A stretch of DNA of 64,000 bases. Source: Warburgia ugandensis. Taxonomy: Eukaryota; Streptophyta; Magnoliopsida; Canellales; Canellaceae. Numbering within the stretch: position 1 is the first letter of the stretch; every line of letters starts with the position of its first letter. The stretch spans positions 61,415,880 through 61,479,879 of the forward strand of contig CP141132.1 of the NCBI GenBank assembly GCA_035236585.1, written 5' to 3'. Below, piece by piece: positions 23,601 through 37,680 of this stretch. The notes under the pieces were generated by a model, which saw only the letters and a program-made list of their open reading frames with translations, was not told the DNA's origin and made no database searches. Made by a program: the position numbers and the translations under genes.

Positions 23601-24110
23601 GACACAATAGAAAGAAGGTAATTTTTTGAACTCTTACTAATGACACATAATCAACCATTAGAAGGAGATGTGGATGATGAAGAGATCACTAGATGAAAGA
23701 CAAGAAGAAAAAGGGATTATCCTATGATATTCAAAATAAAATAGGAGAAATAAGATCATATGATCTCAAAGAAGTATGGAGTAATTTATACATGAATAAA
23801 GAAGCATGATCCTACGAGGAGACTATCCTATACATGATGAGAAAAGTATAGGCATCTAAGGATTATGAGATAGATGAATTACAGCTAGAAATCGGTATTG
23901 TTAAACTGGCACGTATGGGAGTATGCATCAGAGTACGCAGCGAAAGCAGCCCTTCTAGGTAAGGCCTTGTAGAAGGAACAATAAAAATGATAAATTAAGG
24001 TTGAGCCTAGATTTGATTCCTAAGGGGAGAATGCATTCACCAAGAAGTTATCTAAGAGAAAAAATACCTTGAAGATGATAATTTATGGAATTTCGAGGAC
24101 AAAATTCTTT
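20645..24110 (+). other. Interior of T2, no intact gene
   Basis: All frames are broken every 30-100 codons. A Met-Ser-Lys-Gly start near 20669 followed by an Arg/Ser-rich run, soon stopped, may be the worn start of gag. No zinc knuckle, protease, RT, RNase H, integrase or chromodomain motif was recognised. Purine-rich composition is even throughout. Only the last 40 bp are clearly Tekay/Del-like. Confidence 0.6.
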
Positions 24111-24124
24111 TAAGGGGGTAATAA
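24111..24124 (+). other. Polypurine tract of T2
   Basis: TAAGGGGGTAATAA directly before the 3' LTR start, in the position used to prime plus-strand synthesis. Confidence 0.75.
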
Positions 24125-24382
24125 TGTAATGCCCCGAGCAATTTACGCTATTGAATTGGACATTCTATAGGAAATGAACTGTGTTAAATGTTTTACTTTA
24201 TTTAAAATAGTAAACAAAGGAATTTGTAAGGAAACTTAGTACCATTAGATTCTAATCAAAAAAGGGAATCCAATGCCTCAAAGAACGCCGAAAATGGAGT
24301 TCGTATGAAGAAGTTATGACTGTTTAAAGATTAGGGGCATTTTTGTAATTTAAACAAAAAACAAAAAAGACAGAAAACGTAG

Positions 24383-24407
24383 GGGGCCGTTTTGATAACG
24401 GCACCCC
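24383..24407 (+). promoter_or_regulatory. GC palindrome upstream of TATA box, T2 3' LTR
   Basis: Same sequence as 18219-18243, although the bases just upstream differ between the two LTRs. Confidence 0.45.
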
Positions 24408-24477
24408 TTCTTCTTCTTCCTCTAGACTTCTCCAGAAACCCTGTTTCCAGAGGTTTCTGCCACTGTCATAGCAAGGC

Positions 24478-24485
24478 TATAAAAA
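24478..24485 (+). promoter_or_regulatory. TATA box of T2 3' LTR
   Basis: Same TATAAAAA context at the same LTR offset (353 bp) as in the 5' LTR. Confidence 0.6.
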
Positions 24486-26378
24486 GCCCTATCTCCCCCC
24501 TCTTCAAATCACGATTTTTCTGGCTATTTTGGGACTGGGGTTTCCGGCAAAAATTGGAAACCCGTCTCTAGCCTTCCCTGCACATTTCGGCCAGGCCCGA
24601 GTTAGGCCGGCAATTTCCATCTCTCCACCTCCCCTCTTCTTCCTCTAGCTTCATCAGAAGTTGGGGTTCTCCCCCTTCTTCATGAGTTCCGATGAACATA
24701 GGGTTTCAGGTGGAAAGAGGGAGTCGCATCACCCAAAGGAGGGAGTCCCTGGCTACCCAAGTAAGCCCCTCTTTCCCTTTCTCTCCATTTTTCTTCCCCC
24801 AGGCCAGATCCATGCCGGATTTAGTCTTTTCCCAGGTGGTTTTTCCAGCCAGAGAACAACGACGCTGGTTCCAGCCGGCTATGTACGAACAAGGCGTCCC
24901 AGGGACACCATGCTTCACGTGCGCCTGGGACAAGGTCCAGGTGTACGACAGTGCATACACTGTCCCTGGTGCGGCCTTTGGGTGAACGCGTGACGTGGGG
25001 TACGGGTCCTGGCTCAACCAGGATGCACAGGGTGCCCTAAGAGCTGAGACGTGCCATGCTACACCAAAGGTGCATCCGTGCGATGCCATCCAGGACGCGC
25101 GTCATAGTGCGTCACTTGAGCATGCATGTGCGCGTGCAACATGCAGTCCCTGGCACGGGCTTTGGGTGCGCACGCACGTGAGGCAGTCGCGGTTCAACCA
25201 GGATGCATGGGTGTCCTAGGAACTGGGACACGCGGACCTAATGAGACTATAAAGTTAGGATCATAGGACAATTTATAGAGTTAACCATTGAATAGTAGAT
25301 CCACATCATAGGATCTAGCCTGACAAATGAATTAGGCAAGGACCCATGGACCCTAAAAGGCAAATCTAGCTATCTAATTTCTAAATAGATCAAAATTGAT
25401 AAGGACTCCTTGTATCCATTCATATCCAGGAGTTTATAAATGAGACCCAGGGTCGGGTTGAGTGATGAAGAACGCGACTCCAGGAGACTTCAAGGTAGGT
25501 GCTCTAACGCTACTAGACTTTTTAAAAGAACCCATGATTGTCTTGAGAATGCATGTTTTAAGTTTAAGTTATATGACTTGTTTAGCATGACTTAATTTTA
25601 TAAATAAATTCAGCATGCAAATGACAAATACATTATGCATAGACATGTTTTGCAAACAATTGCATATATTGTATGATTTGTGAGCATTGAGTTTTTGAAA
25701 GGTTGCATGCCCTTGAGGGTTACCAAAAGACGTTGGAGTACCCAAAAGACGCTGGGTAGGCAGTTGTGAGGAACCCAAAGATGACAGGTTTTGAAAAAGA
25801 GGTTTTTGCTTATTTGATCGTATATGATTTGGCTAGTAAGCTCGTGGGTGCTATGCTGAGAGGTTTGGGGTAGCCTCCCAGCCTCTACCACTATTAGGTG
25901 GAATGGGTACCACACCCAAAAAAAGGGCATGTCCCTATGTCGATTGCATGTGGTACAGGGGGCTACCACTGGTGTCACGGCACTGGGTCGATGTGTCATA
26001 TGCCCCGTGGAGGCTATGACCGAGTGTCCTCAGGTACCCGGAGACCACACGGCGGCGAGGTCGTGGGCATAGTGGGCCCTATGGTTTGAGGATTTACTTG
26101 CATTATGCATATGCCATGACAGGAGGTTGGTCGACCATACCATATATCCATGAGTTGGATTCAGTTGCGCATCTTATGCATATCATTATGTTTATGATAT
26201 ATATATATATGATACTTTTGACTTGGATTATGCAATTCTTTAAGTCGTCAGTATTCCAATTCGACAATGGTTTTTAATATCGATATTGAACATGATTGTT
26301 CGAACATGCACATGTTTTAAAGAGCATATGATTTTAAACATAGCATGCATTGTAAAACTAGTAGTGATAGACTCCTAC

Positions 26379-26397
26379 TGAGTATAGTATATACTCA
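26379..26397 (+). other. Perfect 8-bp hairpin in T2 3' LTR
   Basis: Identical to 20216-20234 at the same distance from the LTR end. Confidence 0.65.
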
Positions 26398-26792
26398 CCC
26401 AATCCTTAACATTTTTCAGGATAGCTCCATTCACAAGTAGAAGACGCCTCAGGAAATGTTAGTGCTATGAGCAAGAAAAATCAAAAGGAGACAATTATAC
26501 ATGTAAGTAAACACTCTACCCTTTGGACATGTATTTTTATTTATTTATAGTCAGGCTGTGAGCTGTGACTGAATAGACTTGGGAAAACATTTATGATTTC
26601 TGAAGTTTTTCAAAAACTACTTTGGTTGTTGTGAAAGCAAATGACACTCGGGGTTTTCAAAATGAGTTTAAAACTAAATATTTTTTGCTGCATTGCATGG
26701 TTTTTATAAAATGGTTTTCAAATAGGGATGCATCCCACCTTAGGAATTAGATATTGCATTTAAAAATGCATGGAAAAACCCGGGTCGTCACA

Positions 26793-26797
26793 GTTTT
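26793..26797. repeat. Right target-site duplication of T2
   Basis: GTTTT immediately after the terminal CA of the 3' LTR, identical to 17954-17958. Confidence 0.88.
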
Positions 26798-28159
26798 ATG
26801 TCTCTAGGCTAAGATAAGGATGGCTTATATCATTTCCTAGGTTTCTTAAAGACTATAAGATTCAATAAATATTTAGTTCATAAAGTTAGTACTCCTTTTT
26901 ATTCTTGGCAATTGACCAAAATAAAGAACACTAGGATCTTTCAAATTTATGTACATTGATGAAATTATGAAATTGCATATAACCCTCAGAAAGATGATAG
27001 TCTCTAATATTCGCTAATGTATAGGTTTCCACTAATTTTCCTTAGGGTTTCTAAGTCATAACCATCTACTTGTCTAGACTATGCACTATGTATAACTGTG
27101 TTCCAAGATTTAACTTTCATAAAACACTTTAGGACATGAATAAAATGCAAAGTTAACCATAAACATTTCTATTAAGAAGTTAAAGTAGGAGAAATACTAA
27201 GCTTCAGAAAATCTATTTCTCATCACAGTAAAGGAACTTGACCTTAAAAAATTCATTTTTTCAAAAAAATAAGAAAAACTTAGAAATATCAGAAATATCT
27301 ACACCCGTCAAACCAAGCTAAATATTGTCCTCAATGTTTTGAAACATAGGATCACTACAGGTGAGGTGGGTAATGTAGAATTGGGTTGGTTCCTAGTGAG
27401 TGCTAAGTTTAATGTCTGCAGCTAGACATATTCTATAACTAAACTAACTAATCCAATCTACGCTAGTCCTAGCTAGTGAAACTAAACTCTCCTAATCATA
27501 ACTCCAACAATGAAATGGAAAAATTGCTCACTCTATTTAAGAATTTCATGGTAGTCAATATACATCCTCCACCTCAAAATATTTGGTGGTGATAATAATA
27601 TAGCGTGAAAGACCACCTTGCAATTATGTTTCTTAGGAGTAAGTTGAAATGAATGGTCCCTAGGGTTGCCAAATTGAGGAATGATAGTACCCATGGCAAT
27701 CAGTACATAAGTGTCCTCCTTCTTCCTTACATATTCCTAAAGTGAGGTTTAAGCTAGCTCTAATTTCCCTAAAAGGTTGTTCTAGTTTTTTTTTGGAAAC
27801 AAAGAAATGGTGGGGCTTAAACCTTTAGTATTTTCTAATGTGTATCATAGAGTTGGTTGATGTTGAGTCAGAGCATCAATTAACACTTCTTCTTCCATTT
27901 ATGCAAGCACAAGTAAGATTTCAGATGGGCCTATATTAATATCTAGTGTTTGATCAAATAAAGACTATAGGTCCTAATGAAGCACTTCTTCTAAAGTGCA
28001 AGGTTCAAATTGAATCTTAGAAATTATAGTGGGTTCTAGCCAGGCTTACCATTGAGAAATGTCCAATAATGGTGTAGTATCCAATAATTCATTTACTTCA
28101 TCAATGTAGGTCTCTACATTGAAATTAAAAAATTGAGAAACAGACACCTCGAGTGAATG
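26798..28159 (-). other. Element B interior right of T2
   Basis: Continues B's 3' region. ATGTCTCTAGGCTAAG at 26797-26812 matches A near 8435-8452 in inverse, and the GTCCTCAATGTTTTG block near 27330 is the inverse of A's GGGGACAATGTTT. From 27400 to 28159 no coding frame or known domain is seen. Confidence 0.6.
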
Positions 28160-28911
28160 CAGGTTGAAGGGTTGCAAGGATGGTTAGAAACTTTGTAGTT
28201 GTGAAGGATCATAGGATATTTCCATCTTGACATCTATATTAATGGGTTTCTCACTATCCTCAATTTGTTCAAATTCTTTTGCCCTTTCTCTATATTCAAC
28301 ATTCATTTGTCTCAACTCCTCAATAGATCTTCGAGTTGCATCCATATCGGACCTAAAGGTCTCTTCAAATGATTTTCCCCTCTATTATGGAGGAAATGAC
28401 TCATAAGGCTCATATTGTTGTGGCACTCAAGTGCTAAAAAAGGGTTGAGTAGGGTGGAACCATGATTGTTCTCCCTAATATTCCTAAGACTAAGATTGTC
28501 TATCAAGATGCCTAGCCCATCCATGATAGTCGGCCTCAGCATAATAGTAATTGGTAGAGCATAATAGTATTTGGTAGGATCTGTGAATGCAATGAATGCA
28601 TTCACTTGATCTTGATAATAGGCATTGTTGGTGGAGCTTGATGGTTATGAAGTAGTGGGATATATTGGGCTATAATAGGTATAATAATTTTTGTACTGAG
28701 GTTGTTGAGATGACTCAGTATGTGGCATAAAAGCATTTAACCTATTCAATTTACTATCAATCCTATCCATTATAGCGTCTAATATATCGAATGGTTTGGA
28801 CAGATCAGGAGTATCCCCTACCTCTGTCTCATACAAATTCTCATAGCTTAAGGGTCTAGGAGTGAAATAGTATGAACATGGTGGTTTTATATCCCCTGCT
28901 TGGTAGGCCAT
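28160..28911 (-). pseudogene. Broken reading frame of element B, function unknown (possibly gag-like)
   Basis: On the minus strand an ATG at 28911-28909 opens a frame rich in Tyr, Pro and Gln, with Met-Ala-Tyr-Gln-Ala-Gly-Asp at its start. Frame changes near 28640 and 28500 and a stop near 28380 separate it from a second part. The second part (about 28375-28180) is charged and helical in appearance, with a Ser-Ile-Glu-Glu-Leu-Arg-Gln-Met stretch that could form a coiled coil; it ends at a stop near 28187. It sits where gag would be and is the only coding trace in B. No family was recognised. Confidence 0.45.
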
Positions 28912-30220
28912 TGCACTTAACTTTATATACAATGAAAACAAATTATTGTATACAATGAATGAGTACTTTTTTTTTTTTAATGTGAACCTAAGGAAAACCC
29001 TAAATATATGTTGCAACCTAATTAAATGGAACTTCTAACTCTAAATGATGCACAATCAATACCTAATGGTTTGCTAACATGCTGATTTCATATTATGTGT
29101 CAATCTATTGGGTAGTAGCTTTTAGGTTTAATCCTAAACAATTCCTCCTTTTATCCAAGCTTGACTATTGCTTACCAAGTAAGTCCTACTCAAAGTGGTT
29201 AATACAATTCTCATGTAAGGAGGCATTTAGATCTCAACAAACATCAAGAAAAGGTGTGGAAAAATCACTTAAATTTTGCATATCTACTATAATTATTGTG
29301 CTTAGAAGCCATTGGAATAATAATAGATCTCCTCCTCTTAAAAGGGTCTACAAGCTCAAAACCCTAAGTCTCATGCCACTTGATTTTAAATTAATATTTA
29401 AGCACCGGGATCACAAACATATATGGAATTGATTTGATTACTTAGGTGGGCCAAGAACCTGGTGATGAAATTCATTATCTTATGAGGGTTCATGTGGGGC
29501 CCTTACTATCAATGTGAACATTCACCATAAAGCAATAAATGTGCAATGCAATTAGAAGGAAAGAAAACTAATGCATGCCTATATGCTATCTAATAAAGGG
29601 TTCACATCTTAACAAACATGACACTATAACTAGATAACCTATGTCTTAGTTATAGCCAAGCTCAGGCTAACCTTTGTTAAATAGGTGCAATCTAAGGCAA
29701 AAACCCTAAATAACGTGCAACAAATTATAATAAATGACCCTAATCTATATGAATTACACTACCATCCAAACTGCAATTTATATACTAAATTTAAATTACA
29801 CTAAGAAAATAAAAGAGAGTGAGGGAAACTTATAGTGGAATTTCTAATGAAGATCAAGTGTGGGCCACCATATCCCACGCTTGGCTTGTATTATTATAAT
29901 CCATTTAAAATAAATAATTAAAATTAAGATTACAATGGGGCCTCACTACAAGTTCTCTCAAAAATAAAAATAAAACTAATCTATGAAACAAGGAAATCCT
30001 AATTATGTCATTGAAGCTTTGGCCCATAGGATCACCATGACTCTTTTTGCCAAATTTCCCTTACACACAACAAAGAGAGATGGGTCAATTTTTGAGGAAA
30101 TAGCAAAATATGCAAGAATGATGCAAAAACCCTAATATAAATCAACCTAGATCTATGACTAGAGATAAATAATCTAAACAAAGATCCAACCACAAATCCA
30201 TGGTGTAGCTTTAAAATTAC
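28912..30220 (-). other. 5' leader of element B
   Basis: No supported gene; AT-rich. No canonical primer binding site could be found next to 30220. Either the site has decayed, or the LTR end and leader start have been rearranged: the last bases of the two LTRs stop matching here. Confidence 0.4.
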
Positions 30221-32588
30221 TAGTAGTAATTTGCTCACGAGAGAGGTTGATCCCATGAGGAATCTCCTAATTTTGTAGGTTGATTGGATTTTATTTAGAT
30301 GATCTAACGTAGCCAAGAGAGATGGATTTTAACATAATCTAGGAATATAATTAACATGAAAACTAAAACATGCATGTTTTAGAACTTTCTAAAAATAGAA
30401 CTTGCTAAACCTAACAAGAAAACTTACTTAAACTAATCTAGCAATGCAACAAACATACACAACAATTAAAGAAATCTAATCATGAACTAAACCTAACCTA
30501 TCATGCAACTAGATAATCAAATAAATATGCAAAGTTAATAAAATAAAATCAAAGTGGTGTGCACGGATCCAGGAGTTGTGTGTGTGAACCTAAATGCCTA
30601 TAATGCATGAAAAGAACAAGTGTATGATGCTTGATTCAAAGAATGAATGAAAATGGAATGCATATATGGGTGATGAAAAATATGCATATTAACTTGAGTG
30701 AAAGGAGACATGTAAATATGATTCTATGGCGGGAAAAATGCTTGAATAAAGCATGAAGTTGTGCATGAGAACTTGAATGAAATTGATGCATGAATGGACA
30801 TTAGAATATGCATGGACATCAAAGTGATTAATGCACATGGAATCTAGACATGGTGTGTGTGAATCAAGGTATGGAACATGAGAATAAAAGAATAAATTTA
30901 AAGGAATTCAAGCATGAGAATAAGTATGAGAAACTTTGCATGAAACATAAGCTTTATTGGATTGAAATCGATATATGAATTGTGCACATGATTAATGTAA
31001 CATAGAAAAGAAAATTGCATAACTTTCAAAGTGCTAAATCTACCCAAAACTAGATCCAACCTTCCCTCTCCAATAACCAAAAGATGCATGCATGTAACTC
31101 AAAGAAGAACCAAGGAGAAAGATAGGGAAAGAGAGATGGAATGGAACAAGAACTTGATTCAAGGACTACAATCTATGAGTTGCCACTACAAGAGATTTGT
31201 GGCCCTTGAATACAAGGATATAATGCTCTAAATTGAAATCAACTAAGAAAGGAATAGAATCAAAGCAAAGAATTAAAGGAAGGAGAAAAAAAACAAGGAA
31301 CTAACTTGGAATTAAAGTGCAAAAACCAAAGAAAACAAGCAAGGAATGAGGCGTGGGGGGCTGCTACCAAGATGAGAAACACATTGAACCTAAAGGAGGG
31401 AGCAAAGTGGGAGGTGTCACCTTTTTAGGAGGTGGGCATCTCCTCTTCTCTAAGTTTTTTTCTTTTTTTCTTTTTTCTTTTTGCGTGGAACCTTAGCCTC
31501 TTGTATATATGAGTTTTGCTCCTTCTAATCTTGATGAGATCCTATCCTAAGAAGATGGGAGAGAGAGATACATATTGAAGAAAGAATTTCCGTGAAACTT
31601 AGGAAGTTTAGGAGTTGGAAATTATATTTTAGAAAGTAGAGAGTTATAGGAATTCAAGGAGGGTAAAAGTCATAGAATTCCTTTTAGGACATGAGATGTG
31701 TGATGCTAATAAGGGTAGGATTGACCTAGGTGAGACTTGGAGAGATAGTATGAAAAATGATGGAGATAATGAAAGAGTGAAAGTGGAAAGTGGAAGTGGA
31801 AGTGGAAAAACCCTAAGGAAGGTTGGAGGCACGACTTTTTTAGGAAGGAGGAATCTCCCCCTTAAGTGTTTCATGTGGAATAACTTGGATCGTAAGTGGA
31901 GAGAGAGATGGAAAGATGGGAAAGAAAAATAGAAGTTAAGAGCTCTCTTCCCATTTGTCTACATTGCATGCTATCTTTACATGTACTAATCTCCATAGTT
32001 CCTTGCTATTTATCCCTTAAAATGCTCATATGGCTCAGTGGCTTACTTTGATGACTCCATGCTTGATGGCTTGAGTGCTTGGCTTCATGGCTTGTTTAGA
32101 TCATGGCTTATTTGACTTAGTCGGCTTGCATACATGGCTCCAAATTTCACGCAAAGGTGGTGAAATTGCATGGTTTTTGCAGGGGCCCATTTTAGTCCCA
32201 TTTTGACTCTTTCAATTGCTTTCTTTGCTTGCCTAGGATGATCTTAAACCTTGATTAAGCTTTGAAATAGTAAATTCTATGTCTTGGCTCTTTATTTTGA
32301 TCTTAATCTTCAATTCTCATCTTAATAAATCTCAGTCGTTGGATAGTCATCTCAATCTCTACAAAAGATCAAAACCATAATTAAATTCTAAAAAATTACT
32401 ATTATTCAAATACTTACTTTGGATTAGCTTTTGAATCTGTAAAATATCAAAATTTTGAATCATTAGCTTAGAATTACATGTGTTATGAATTTTGAAAAAA
32501 ACCTTAGAATGATTCGACTAATTTATAACACACGATACTAATTGGGTACTTTATATATATATATATATATATAATTGAACACTTATTA
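30221..32588 (-). repeat. 5' LTR of element B
   Basis: Direct repeat of 14409-16893 over its whole length, with numerous substitutions and small indels that suggest an old insertion. It lacks the RTE tail insertion present in the other LTR. A (TA)n run has grown at 32552-32573. Confidence 0.7.
32552..32573. repeat. (TA)n microsatellite
   Basis: Eleven TA units inside the B 5' LTR. The paired LTR has no such run at the same place (near 16870). Confidence 0.9.
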
Positions 32589-32784
32589 GTGGCTCCACTT
32601 ATTATTTGCATGCTAAACTAAGATAAAGACATGTGATGTCTACACTCCAAAATTTAGTAACCATGAATCTGGAGAAATTTTTGGGCTTGGTTTATCAAAT
32701 AAGTGGCGTCCATTCCAAAAAAGAAATTTTGCCAACAATCAAATGACTTCTTTTTTTTCAAGCAAGGAATTATAAAAGAAAATA

Positions 32785-35743
<2,959 letters not shown>

Positions 35744-36023
35744 CTTGCCCTAGGTGCCAACTGGCAAGGGAGAAGTTGAAGATGATTTTGTTACTTCTTT
35801 CCTTCTTACAAATGAATATGCATTTGTATATTAGTTTGTAAAGAAGAAATGAAAATCACCTCTAGCTTCTTAAAAGTATGGAACCCTTGCGTCAAGTGTG
35901 AGTCGGTAAGGGAGAAGTTGAAGATGATTTTGTTATTTCTTTCCTTTTCGCAAATGAATATGAACTTGTATATGAGTTTGTAAGGAAGAAATGAAAATCA
36001 TCTCTAGCTTCTTAAAAGTATGG
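35744..36023. repeat. Tandem duplication, 142-bp unit, two copies
   Basis: 35744-35885 and 35886-36023 align at a constant offset of 142: AAGGGAGAAGTTGAAGATG at 35766 and 35908, and CTTCTTAAAAGTATGG ending at 35881 and 36023. The copies differ at scattered positions. Confidence 0.88.
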
Positions 36024-36071
36024 CAACCTTGACATTACATGAATAGAAAATTGACATTCCCTTAAGCTAGG

Positions 36072-36277
36072 GCGTTCCCCATAAGCGACGCATTGCATTG
36101 GATCCCGGGTACAATGAAAAATGGGTAAGGGTTACTAAAACATTCCCTCAGAAGCAATGTGCTACATCAAATCTCAGGTGTAGTGAAAAATGGGCAAGGG
36201 CTGCTAGAGCGTCCTGTTAGAAGCGACGCCCTGCTTCAGAACCCAGGTGCAATGAAAAGTGGACATGGGTTCACGCC
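36072..36277 (+). repeat. Three tandem repeats of about 69 bp in the RTE 5' region
   Basis: Units 36072-36140, 36141-36209 and 36210-36277. Each starts with a (G)CGTYC- or CATTCC-like block, then AAGCGACGC-like, then CAATGAAAAATGGG-like. The copies are diverged but colinear. Confidence 0.75.
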
Positions 36278-36302
36278 ATGGAGGTCAAGAAGGGAGCTGG
36301 TA

Positions 36303-37023
36303 AATAGGATATCTCCATATACAAAGATTCATATCGCCAAATGGAATATAGGGACATTGACAGGAAAGAGTTTGGAGTTAGAAGACATGATGCAATGTAG
36401 GAGAGTCAACATCCCTTGTGTATAAGAAATCAAGTGGAAAAGGGCTAAAGCTAGAGAAATTGATGGGTATAAATTATGATATGTAGGAAAGGATAATAAC
36501 ATAAATGATGTAAGATTTAAATGATAAAGTTGTGGACATTAAAAGAATGAGTGATAGAATTATAATAATAAAACTTGTTTTAGGAGAGTAGATCATAAAT
36601 GTTATAAGTACATACACACCACTAGAAGTATAATCAAGAGACAATTTTGAAAAGATATGGAGGTAGTCATTCAAGAAATTCCCAACACTAAGGGGATATT
36701 TATAAGAGCAGACTTAAATGACCATGTAGGAAAAGAAAAGGAAGGATGTGATAGAATACACGGAGGGTATAGGTGAACGAAATGAGATGGGGGAAACTAT
36801 CTTCGATTTTGCTGTGTCATATAACCTGACCATTGCAAATAAACTGTTTAAGAAGAGGGATGAACACTTAATAACCTGTAAAAGTGGAATTCATAAAAGC
36901 CAAATAGATTTTTTTCTACGTAAGAATATTGAACGATCAATGTGTAAGGATTGTAAGGTAATAACTAGTGAGAGTTTAACTTCACAACATAGGTTAATGG
37001 TTATGGATATCCATGTCAAATGA
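36303..37023 (+). pseudogene. RTE endonuclease domain, broken
   Basis: The open piece ending at 36425 shows Ala-Lys-Trp-Asn-Ile-Gly-Thr-Leu-Thr-Gly near 36336, the first endonuclease motif of RTE elements (usual form Ala-Thr-Trp-Asn-Val-Gly-Thr-Leu-Thr-Gly). A stop then interrupts the Gln-Glu-Thr-Lys-Trp motif, which reads Stop-Glu-Ile-Lys-Trp. The 36748-37023 piece carries the C-terminal part, including Gln-Ile-Asp-Phe-Phe near 36901 and Gln-His-Arg-Leu-Met near 36988. This enzyme would nick the target DNA to prime reverse transcription. Confidence 0.8.
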
Positions 37024-37680
37024 TGGAAGAAAGGAAATGAACTTAATAGTATCCAAAAACTAAGTGGTGTAACTTAGAAAGAGAGAAAATAACCTCATTC
37101 ACAAATAAGTTGATGGTAGAAGGAAACTGGAACTATGAAACAGAAGTAAATATCATGTGGATTAATGTTGCTAAGTCCCTTAAAAAAGTAGCAAAAGATG
37201 TCTTAGGAGTATTTAAAGGTAAAAGGCAATTAGTAAAGGAAACATGATGGTGGAGTAAAACAATGCAAAAAGTTATTAAAGAAAAATAGATGTGTTTTAA
37301 AGCATGGTAGAAGACTAGAAATAATAAAAACTATGAACAATATAATAATGTTAAAAAGTTGCTAAGAGAATAGTAAGTGAGCTAAATTTAAGGTATATGA
37401 TGAGTTTTATAATAGGCTAAGAACAAGAGAAGGTGAGAAAGATATATTTAAACTTGCAAAAGTAAGAGAACAGAAGGATAAGGACTTAAATCATGTTAGG
37501 TACATTAGAAGTGATGATCAAAGGGTATTAGTCAAAGATGATGAAATCAAACAAAGGTGAGAAATGTACTTTCAAAAATTGTTAAATGACAATGGCTCTT
37601 AGAATATATAGATTGAAAATACTATAAATCTAAATAACATTAGATATTATATATATGAACATAGGATTAGAAAACCTGAT

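Larger units (their letters stand above)
17959..26792 (+). mobile_element. Complete Tekay/Del-type LTR retrotransposon without pol (T2)
   Basis: Two LTRs (17959-20629 and 24125-26792), a Met-type primer site, a polypurine tract and flanking GTTTT duplications (17954-17958, 26793-26797) define an 8,834-bp element. The 3.5 kb interior has no long frame and no recognisable RT, RNase H or integrase. Its last bases (ATTTCGAGGACAAAATTC near 24090, then TTTTAAGGGGG) are the typical end of Tekay/Del pol, so the interior is a derivative of that lineage. LTRs make up about 60 percent of the length. Joining the flanks restores element B sequence, so T2 is the younger insertion. Confidence 0.9.
24125..26792 (+). 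repeat. 3' LTR of T2
   Basis: Starts TGTAATGCCCCGAGC directly after the polypurine tract and ends GGGTCGTCACA. Colinear with the 5' LTR over its full 2.67 kb. Confidence 0.9.
14373..32588 (-). mobile_element. Non-autonomous Athila-like LTR retrotransposon (element B), interrupted by T2
   Basis: Direct repeats at about 14373-16893 and 30221-32588 are its 3' and 5' LTRs read on the minus strand. The internal part is 30220 down to 26798, then 17953 down to 16894, with T2 inserted between. The internal 3' portion matches the 3' region of element A. No RT or integrase motif was found in the roughly 4.5 kb of internal DNA, only a broken unknown reading frame at 28160-28911. It therefore probably depended on an autonomous relative. 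Outer limits are approximate: no convincing target duplication was found. Confidence 0.7.

Noticed and set aside
14366..32594. TGGCT as target duplication of element B (14366-14370 and 32590-32594)
   Set aside because: It would not sit next to TG and CA ends on either side, so chance is as likely. The ends were left approximate.
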